DNA of 64,000 nt from Ornithodoros turicata (Eukaryota > Arthropoda > Arachnida > Ixodida > Argasidae): contig NC_088202.1 in the NCBI RefSeq assembly GCF_037126465.1, positions 79,030,160-79,094,159 on the forward strand. Reading direction: 5' to 3'. The notes under the pieces are model-generated. The model searched no databases. It saw only the letters and a list, made by a program, of their open reading frames with translations, and was not told where the DNA came from. Both the position numbers and the translations under genes were made by a program. Numbering within the stretch: the first letter of the stretch is position 1; the number at the start of each line of letters is the position of its first letter. Positions 56,348-64,000 of the stretch are shown piece after piece.

Positions 56348-59119
56348 TGCTGGGCGATTCCACGCGAAATGATTCAGCGGACCTGCTCGGCCCTCACGAA
56401 GCTATCGCGAATTTTTATGAAAATTTTTTTAGCAGTCCCTAATAGTGCAAAACGACACACCACGAAACATTTCTTCCCAAATCTCAATGTGGCGGGTGCT
56501 ACACACGAGCAAAGTTCGCAGCGCTGGCGAAAACCGTGCCTGGCGTGAACGGCAGCTGCGGCTCATAGAAAGCACCTAGAACTGCGCGGTTTTCTTTTGC
56601 GTATAGAGGAGACCATGCTTTACACAACGTTCAAATCCCGGTTGTCGTGCTGCAATCGGTGCTAGTATACAAAGGCCAGAAGTTTCACAATCTTCCTCCT
56701 AGTTCGCGATTTTTTTATGGAAAATCAAACCATTGAATTTTAATTACTACTTTTCTCTGACAAGGTCTCGTGGAATACTTCAACAGGAAAAATCGCAAGA
56801 CACGCAACTCTTGTAGTGATTGCAGGAAAAAAAGAGGAAGTACGCGATTTCTCCAAAATTCGCTACAATCGAGCGTAAAACACGCAATGAGGATGTCGGA
56901 AGAGACGCCTGAAACCAACGCAGTTTTATAGAACGAGCCTTCCTCTACAACATATTAAAAAATCTCGAGGGTGTTTTTCGTATACGGGAGAAAATAATTT
57001 TTTTGTAGTAGGGGGTATTACGGCCACACTGACCCACTTTGCATATATCCGGTGGGGTGCTATATTTGTTTCTTGGGCTCCCGTTTTAATTCTTCGTATT
57101 TCAGATTTTTTTTCTGGTTGGTTTTCAATATGACAGCCACCCGGACCAAGGGAGCACGGCTCCGGTTGAGCGCTGTGGAGTTCCAATTCACCAGTATGAA
57201 TATTATAGGCGCGTAGATGCAGGTTCAGTTGATGAAAGTTTCCTTTAACTGTCACATTTAAATGCTGAACAATTCAGCAAAAAAATTAACCACGAAAAGT
57301 CTAACAAATTATAACGCTACAGGAAAAGACGAACGTGCAAAAAAGTCATTTACATGGCAGTACTGGAAACGACGGAATCTCGTGGGGGTGGTTCATCGTC
57401 CATGCTGTCCTAGGTTCCAGTGAGGCTCACAGCTATATAAAGCCTTGGAAGCGTATACCCGCGGATATCCGCAAGAAACTTCTGGGTTCGGATGAAATAT
57501 GGACGCTTGCTGTGATCTGCGGATCGGACGTGGATGGCGTCGGATCAGGAGCGGGTCAGACTCGGATAAACCGCGAGATTGCGCCATCAGTTTGCTTCAC
57601 ACTAGGTACAGAAGATAGAGTACAAGGTGTACGAAAGCCGCTCGCGCATCTGAGAGAGATCTCTGGCTTCTGCGTCTCGACTCGAGGTGCGCGTTCGACG
57701 CCGATCTTGCGTTTCACTTGCAATAAACTGTACATATCCCGTTTGGTGCAAAATGTGTTGCTGTGCTTAGTGCCGTATAATCTTTCGTGGAAGTTAAAAC
57801 TGTACTTGCTGTCGTGTATCCTTTGGTAGCATCATGGACGCTCAGGACCTGTCCTCGCTACAAAAGCTATGCCGCTCCGGGGTTTTCATTGTCGGAACGA
57901 GAGAGAGGAAGTCGCCCGTGTGGATGAAGTTTGGTGACAGCTTTTCTTGTTGCCCCCTCCCCGTTTTTTTTTTTTTTTTTTGCTGTTTTGTGCTGACGGG
58001 AAATAACGTTTATTTCCTGGAAAATTGGTCTGATATATCGAGCATAGAAACTGAACTATTGCTGCGTGCCGTGGGAGACGCAGATTTTTCGGATAGGATG
58101 CGGATGTAAAAAAGCTCATCCGCGCAGGGCTTTAGCTCACACGACAAAAAGTATTACTTAGACCTGCCCGTCACCGCTAATCCCCAATCTCCGTTGCCGG
58201 CACCGTGCACACCGGAAACAATGCCATGAACTTAACCACCCAGGATTGCAATACGCGTGTTATGCTACAGAAGCATAGGCTATGGTAACCTTGCAGAAGT
58301 CTGTGCCACAGCATATTGCCTGCTCATTAAAACCCAACCAGACCAGAGAAAAATTGAAAATAAAAAGAATTAAAACAGGAGCCCAAGAAACAAATATAGC
58401 ACCCCACTGGACACATGCAACGTGGGTCACTATGGTCGTAATACCCTCTACTACAAAAAACTCATTTTCTCCTGTATACAAAAAAAAAAAAAACACCCTC
58501 GAGATTTTGTAATATGTTGTAGAGGAAGGCTCGTTCTATAAAACTGGGTTGGTTTCAGGCGTCTCTTCCGACCTCGTCATTGCGTGTTTTACGCTTGATT
58601 GTAGCGAATTTTGGAAAAATCGCATACTTCCTCTTTTTTTCCTGCAATGTCTATGAAAGTTACGTGTCTAACGATTTTTCCTGTTGAAGTATTCCTTGGA
58701 GCCTTGACAGGAAAAAATATTCATTAAAATTTAATGGTTTGAGTTTCCACAAAAAAATCGCGAAGTAGGAGGAAAATTGCGAAATTTCCGGCCTTTGTAT
58801 ACCTGCACCGATTACAGCACGACAACCGGGATTTGGACGCTGTGTAGAGCATAGCTTCCTCAATACGCAAAAGACAACCGCACAGTTCTAGGTGCTTTCT
58901 ATGAGCCGCAGTTGCCGTTCACGCCAGGCACGGTTTTCGCCAGCGCTGCGAACTTTGCTCGTGTGTAGCACCCGCCACATTGAGATTTGGGAAGAAATGT
59001 TTCGTGGTGTGTCGTTTTGCACTATTAGGGACTGCTAAAAAAATTTTCGTAAAAATTTGGGATCGTTTTGTGGGGGCCGAGCAGGTCCGCTGGATCATTT
59101 CGCGTGGAATCGCCCTGCT
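56348..59119. mobile_element. 2.76-kb element with ~800-bp terminal inverted repeats (possible TSD TGCT)
   Basis: 56,352-57,145 and 59,115-58,325 are inverted copies with high identity. Outer ends are GGGCGATTCCACGCG and its complement; shared landmarks are AGCGGACCTGCTCGGCC, GTGGCGGGTGCTACACACG and CTACAACATATTA. TGCT flanks both ends (56,348-56,351 and 59,116-59,119). The ~1.2-kb centre (57,146-58,324) has an open frame of about 165 codons on the plus strand with no recognisable domain. This is a long-TIR or foldback DNA element; the superfamily is not determined. Confidence 0.85.
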
Positions 59120-59189
59120 GCCTTTCGCTTTCTATACCACGGGGAAACATCCCATGCCATCATCACTTTTCCATCATTTATTGTTGTTG

Positions 59190-59330
59190 TTGACACGTCG
59201 GGAACAACAACAACAACAACAATTATATTTTGACGATGAAGTGGGGAAGTTTTCCACTCTACGAGTGGAGCGCTGCCCCATAGCTAGGGGGTCTAATATG
59301 AGTGATGACGATGATGAGAGAGGACGATGA
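59190..59330 (-). mobile_element. LINE 3' end with (CAA)n tail
   Basis: ACAACAACAACAACAATTATATTTTGACGATGAAGTGGGG.. follows the pattern of the 13.0- and 17.1-kb LINE ends (tail, AATAAA-like region, GATGA..GGGGAGTTT, ..GCCCCAT..). Truncated to about 140 bp. Confidence 0.65.
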
Positions 59331-60500
59331 CGCGTCGGAAAAATACTGTAAAACGTACGGAAACACGTTAGTTAACGAATCTGTTGAGGGTAAATGAACC
59401 GGCGTATGTTTCAGACGGAAAGCCAATTAAAAATTGCCGTTTCGTTGTTTGAAAGGCTGTCTAATGGATGCAGATCAATCGTACGGAGCGTCGAAGAACT
59501 CCCACGTGTTCGTCGTTCTGTACACGCGTCCATGCAGTTTTGCTTCGTTAACTTAAGGAAGGAAATTCGAAATGTTTTCTCCCACGCCTTTTTGTTTTAA
59601 CGGACGATGCACCGGCGAATTAATGGCTTGACTGAGAAGTTCGACACTGCCGAGCATTTCCAACAACAAAGCTTCCACATCGTTCACAACCGCTATAGTC
59701 TGAGTACGGAGTTAGCTCTCCCCGCTGCGCAATTCGAACGCATTGTAAGTACTCTCCCATCATTTATTACGAAGAAAGCAAATGTTCGATTTACTGTTAA
59801 TCGCCCAACTCCATCCAACAGTTTTCTCTTGTTTTACAAGGAAGTCGTATTAAGGCGAGTGTTCCGCGCTGCATGCCTAAGTAACTGCCGCACATGCATT
59901 TTACGAAATGCAACTACGTAAACTGGCCCATTGTTGGAATAGTCTGCAGAAGGAACGCGGTGGAAGTTCTTGGTTGGCGAACTCGTAGCTCGTGTAGTGT
60001 GGGCTCCAACAGCACAACTTGTTCCATCGGAAGAGAGGGAGAAAAGAAGAAAAGGAAATGGAGAGTGTTAGTAGGCCGTTCATAACGTGCCTTCCGCAGT
60101 ACCGTATCTACCGCACGCAATCAAAGGATAAGATTCTCAGTCATGCACGCTGTCCGGTATGTACGATAACTTCACGGTGATGTTAGATAGTGTTATGGGG
60201 AATTCGTGGCAGCACGGCCTAGCGCTCGGCCAACGCCACGTAGATACAGAAGGTCTGCTCATAGCCTCCTCTCCCTCCTTCGATTCAGAGTCAGAATTCG
60301 TCTGCTGCGATTGACCGTTCTGCGAATTCAAGAACCGATCAAGAAATGATTGCAGCACACCTGAAACCTAGAGACCCAAATATTTGACAAAAAGACTAGA
60401 AGACTAGACAAAAAGTGCAAAACGCTTTCCAGAAAATCAGTTTTGAGAATGATCGAGACTATTTTGCGCTTTATTTCCAAGTTTTCCCATTTAGTACGCG
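59331..60500. other. Unassigned sequence
   Basis: The open frame at 59,607-59,921 is uninterrupted for 104 codons but shows no domain or splice context that I can support. Confidence 0.35.
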
Positions 60501-60720
60501 GGGACGTTCAATCACAACTCGCAAACGACGGTGGTTCGTCTTCATGGCCACGACCGCTGAAAGCACGTCCGTGATTGGCTACGGCCGTTGAAAACACGAT
60601 CCTCATTGGCTGACTCTTAATTGTTACGTCATGGCGACGAGTAAGCAGGCTTTCTCTATCTAGGTGGTGTTGGGTCAGCTCCCGCGCTGGATCACGTGAC
60701 CATTGCAATCTGAACATGAC
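60501..60720. promoter_or_regulatory. Promoter-like patch
   Basis: ATTGG (inverted CCAAT) at 60,574-60,578 and 60,605-60,609, TACGTCATGGCGAC (CRE-like plus YY1-like) at 60,623-60,636 and ATCACGTGAC (E-box) at 60,691-60,700. An ATG in the YY1-like motif is followed within four codons by a GTAAGC donor-like sequence. No downstream exon was identified. Confidence 0.25.
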
Positions 60721-61600
60721 TGCCAAGAATCTAGTGGTTTTAGTCGCTTGGATCACGCTAGGGGCACCGCGGTCGCTCGTCTCCAGGTTCCGTGCTAACC
60801 CATGTGAACCTCGACGTGCGGGCCAATGAGGACCCTCGCCACCCTCGCGGTGCGCATGTGACGACACCGGATATAGTTGGGCAATCCGTTGCACGGTGGC
60901 TCGAGACCGGGTGGAAAGAGTACAAACTGGCAAATTCCTGACGCTCGGAAAGCGCCGCGAGAGCACACGAGACTGCTTCGTTGTGACCAAGTGAACGCAG
61001 TTGCTCGGAATCTGGCAAATAAATCTGTCAGGGACCACGCGAATTCGTCATTAGTAGACCTGTTGATAACGTCACCGTGATGCTACCGTACCTATCGGAA
61101 CCAATGACAGTGAGCATGACTCAGAATCTTATCACTTGATTGGGTGCTGTAGACAAGGGCGTATCCAGACCCGCGTTTTGTGGGTGGGAGGGGGGCACTG
61201 CCAAACGCATAAGAAATGCAAGAACATTGCAGCAGACGAAGGGCAGTCCCTGCGCTGTGACCGTACATGATTTGCGTGCGGCGCAACGGCAAACCCGACC
61301 GTAGGTTCTCATGGGCCTCGAGCGGAAACACGGGTTTCGCCTGCAAACGCGTCCACTTCTTGTTGAAGTCATTGTACTCTACGGTGCGCATTGCTGAACA
61401 TCTCGCCGAGTGTAGTGTCTGCACGGGTTGCCTGATTTGGCTATTTCGCGCAAATTGGCTACTTTCTGACTGGCGTAGCACCAAAATTTGAGCAATAGCA
61501 AGTTGACTATTTTCTGGCTACTTTGAGCATACTTATATTTGAGGCTTCTGTGTACCTAAAACGGGAAGGTTTCCATCTTGGCTACACATTTAATGCTGAA
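60721..61600. other. Unassigned; 61,310-61,430 shares a repeat block with 16.25 kb
   Basis: GGGTTTCGCCTGCAAACGCGT and CTGAACAT.T.GCCGAGTGTA occur here and at 16,257-16,400, in the same order. Probably fragments of one repeat. Confidence 0.4.
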
Positions 61601-61907
61601 GTACTGCTCGCGACACGGTTGTCTGAAATCTCCAGCCTGTCGCCGAGCGATGCCCTATCGGCGGTGTCGCACACGAAGGAACTATACCAATACAGTCTCC
61701 TAGGGGAAGCCGCTATCCCTCTCTCACACTCTCTTGCTAGCAGACGACACGCGGGTATCCGAGGGTTACTTCTCCCGACAGGTGGCGACCGAGCGCGGCC
61801 TCCCCTCAGAGTCTGTATTGGTACAGTTCCTTCGAGTGCGACACCGCCGATAGGGGACCGCTCCGCCAGAGGATGGAGATTTAAGACAACGGTGTCGCGA
61901 ACAGTAC
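61601..61907. mobile_element. Palindromic MITE with ~105-bp arms
   Basis: Starts GTACTGCTCGCGACACGGTTGTCT and ends with the complement of GTACTGTTCGCGACACCGTTGTCT. Arms share CCCTATCGGCGGTGTCGCAC and GGAACT.TACCAATACAG. The 90-bp centre is unique. No target duplication resolved. Confidence 0.88.
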
Positions 61908-62689
61908 ATAGAGTTCGTTCATGATGATCGGCCGCCTCTAAGCCGGTACGATGTCTTTCAGCCTATTGGTTGATCTCCTAGGTCCTTAGCACTCCTTAAA
62001 GGGACGGTGGCATACGAAAACCCATCTATGAAACCGATACAACTATGTTCGGCATCGGCCGACAATCTACCCGGCTGATTTTTTCGTAAGAAAAGTGCTT
62101 TGATATCAAATAAACGGATTTTAAAGATAGCGCTGCATTCCGTGGCCGTGGCCGCGGATGCTCCGACGGTGTGACGTAGCTCTCTAAGCGGAGAGTGAGA
62201 GCGCGGCGCTCAGAGGAGGAAAGGCGCAGTCCAGACGCCCTCGCGGCCGCGACATTCTTTTTGTCAAAGTCGCGCCCTCATTGGTTCTTAGGCAATGACG
62301 TTTTCTCGTTTTTACAGAGAGGGAGTTCCGGCATTCTCTCAACAACCGTCGTCTAATTTCGTTAGGTATTCCGTCCAATAACAGTCAAACTATACGCCAC
62401 GATTTCGCGTGGGGTTTTCGATACTGTGGTTAGTGGTCCACGAGGAGTAATATGACACTATATAGTTTTGAAATTGACTGGAACATGTGCGACTGTCCTT
62501 TTCAAGATCCCTCGATTGGCGAAATTCGTCCACTCACCCTGCGCTACGGTGTCGGTCATGATCATGGTTCTCTCGTGGCGTAAAACGCGACTTATGATTA
62601 CACAAATCATCATATGCTTTCTCTTTGATTAGGCAGTGGCTGCTAGTCTGGTTATGACATGTTTCACATGGAGCATAAGTCATGTCGAC
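61908..62689. other. Unassigned; Kolobok-like left end at 61,995
   Basis: CCTTAAAGGGACGGTGGCAT matches the motif at 17,058. A matching right end is not evident, so this is probably an eroded copy. Confidence 0.4.
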
Positions 62690-62905
62690 ACGGTCCGACT
62701 GGGAGGTGACCCCGGATCGAATCCAGGCACCGGCTGTGCTGTCTGCGTGCTTTCCCTGGGTTTTCCTCAGACGCTTAAAGATAAACGTCCGCACAGTTCC
62801 CTGTGAAGTCGGCCCAGGATGCACGATCCCCCCGAGTAACATGCCGCCACACCTGCTAGGAGACCGCTTGGAAATAGCACGCCACCAGCACCGACACGGC
62901 CCTGG
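62690..62905 (+). mobile_element. tRNA-derived SINE
   Basis: Head with CCCGGATCGAATCCAGGCACC (box B-like), then CCTGGGTTTTCCTCAGACGC, ATAAACGTCCGCACAGTTCCC and GAAGTCGGCCCAGGATGCAC, the common SINE body, ending in ..CACCAGCACC. Confidence 0.8.
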
Positions 62906-63139
62906 TCACTTTTTTTCTGTCTCAAAATATCCCGTGCCTCAAGATCTCTACCCGAATTCCTAATTGGTCAGTGTGTATTGCAGCAGTGTTTTAGTGGAAA
63001 TTTCGTAGTGCAATTACCACAGAGGTGTTACTGTCATTCCACGTCATACGATGCCTACACGACACTGGCTACACAATTAACTACATACACGGTATATTGG
63101 CTGCTTTTGGTACTTTCTCAGGGCCCGTTGGGATTTTTC
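62906..63139. other. Unassigned sequence
   Basis: No supported feature. Confidence 0.35.
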
Positions 63140-63805
63140 AGGATTTTGACCTGGCAACCCTGGGCGGCACGCTTTCTCGCACGCCGCTTCCTGACATTAT
63201 GGGACGCACACCGGTTACGTTCCTCGTTTTCGGTCGCCGCGTCTGCATCTCCCGCAACAGCATCTCCGGTACATCTGCGGACTCTATACTTGCGCGAATG
63301 CTCCGCACTCCGCAGCAAACCGCCTACGCTGTACTCACGGGCTGTACTGCGCAGCGCTCGTGTTACCAGACGATGTGGACGACATCACGCAAAAAGTGCT
63401 GTGCGAACACTGAGCGACCAGCGGCATGGCCGAGTGGGTAAAAGCGTGCTCTCGTTCGTTGGTAGCCAAGGTCGTGCTGAAGATTAGTAGGAGGTGGGTT
63501 CAAATCCTACCAGCGGCTGTGCTGTCTAAGGTTTCTTCTGGGTTTTCCGGCAGACTTTCCAGAAGATGTCGACGCAGTTTGCCTCGAAGTCGGCCCAGGA
63601 CGCACACTAATATCACACTGTCCCCGACCCCTTCCTGCTGTCCTCTCTCCACCTCTCCACGTCTGTACGTCGCTCATACCCACGGTTCCTTCGTGGCGCT
63701 AACACGAAATAAAAAAAAGAAACACACATTACAGAGTTTTAGCGCATCGGATGCGCTCTATGAAAACTGTACTGTATAAAGGAAGCTGTCAAAGCCAAGA
63801 TCAGT
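63140..63805 (+). mobile_element. tRNA-derived SINE composite, copy 2
   Basis: Direct counterpart of 28,830-29,445. Leader (..CTGACATTATGGGACGCAC.., TCTATACTTGCGCG); Ser/Leu-like head ATGGCCGAGTGGG with box B GGTGGGTTCAAATCC; body with AAGTCGGCCCAGGACGCACA; GGTTCCTTCGTGGCGCTAACACG; and an A-rich tail. Better preserved than copy 1. A 169-codon open frame crosses the leader and head and is not a gene. Confidence 0.85.
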
Positions 63806-64000
63806 AACGTGATGTCCTGGCCAAATCCAACCCACCAGCGCTCTGCCCTCAAAGCTCTTCTGGCCTTTCTGGACACCATAGGACTTTGATCCTCATTGTG
63901 AATGGGCTCATTATTTCATTCCCTTCATCACCACCAGCAATGAGGTAGAGTACCTCCCCTAGCGATGAAGCTTCCCATTCACCATCATTAAATAAAGTTC
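63806..64000 (+). mobile_element. LINE 3' end, truncated by the window edge
   Basis: CTGGCCAAATCCAACCCACCAGCGCTCTGCCC, then ATGGGCTCATTATTTCATTCCC and ATTAAATAAAGTTC match 29,655-29,840. As in copy 1, it follows the SINE composite directly. The sequence ends at the window edge before any GTT tail. Confidence 0.85.

Noticed and set aside
57335..57829. 165-codon open frame in the long-TIR element as a transposase gene
   Set aside because: No DDE-like motif, helix-turn-helix or zinc finger could be seen. Kept only as a question in the findings.
62978..63487. 169-codon open frame
   Set aside because: It runs across the SINE composite leader and tRNA head, and the second copy of the repeat does not keep the frame.
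63421..63510. Ser/Leu-like tRNA gene
   Set aside because: Box A and box B are good, but it is followed by the conserved SINE body and has a second copy at 29,086 with the same flank, so it is a SINE head.

Overview
This is eukaryotic, repeat-rich DNA, almost certainly from an arthropod and most likely a tick or close chelicerate. Evidence: GT-AG introns, tRNA-derived SINEs, LINE ends with (CAA)n tails, a BEL/Pao retrotransposon, mariner, hAT, Kolobok-like, MULE and THAP-type DNA transposons, many palindromic MITEs, and almost no long open frames. The tick assignment rests on resemblance of several repeats to tick repeats as I remember them; no search was run.

Layout. 1-9,000 is mostly unassigned, with short-word arrays and a SINE piece. 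9,045-15,025 holds a large inverted repeat around a TTAA-flanked Kolobok-like element and a 244-bp MITE with a visible 6-bp target duplication. 17,146-24,540 is one decayed minus-strand LINE split by a truncated BEL/Pao element that has lost its reverse transcriptase in frame. 25,268-26,764 is a hAT-type non-autonomous element with a perfect 8-bp target duplication. 27,826-28,340 is a dead mariner and 28,830-29,850 a SINE/LINE composite. 31,350-32,950 is a CR1/L2-like LINE fragment. 33,735-34,740 looks like a compact two-exon host gene for an 80-residue protein. 36,792-36,989 is a lone MADF exon. 37,784-38,359 is a second hAT MITE.

42,235-44,808 is a FLYWCH/MULE element with C-rich inverted ends and a dead transposase. 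46,321-51,536 is the most interesting stretch. A plus-strand multi-exon gene for a SWIM zinc finger plus YqaJ-type nuclease converges on a minus-strand multi-exon gene for a THAP plus DDE_Tnp_4 transposase. The two look like the gene set of one autonomous DNA transposon (ISL2EU-like), still largely open.

53,870-55,800 is another minus-strand LINE of the same clade as the first. 56,348-59,119 is a 2.8-kb element with about 800-bp terminal inverted repeats. 61,601-64,000 has a MITE, SINEs and a LINE tail.

Only the 80-residue gene (and perhaps the MADF exon) is a candidate host gene. The rest is mobile DNA in layers. Exon limits are read by eye from splice motifs and reading phase and are not transcript-supported.
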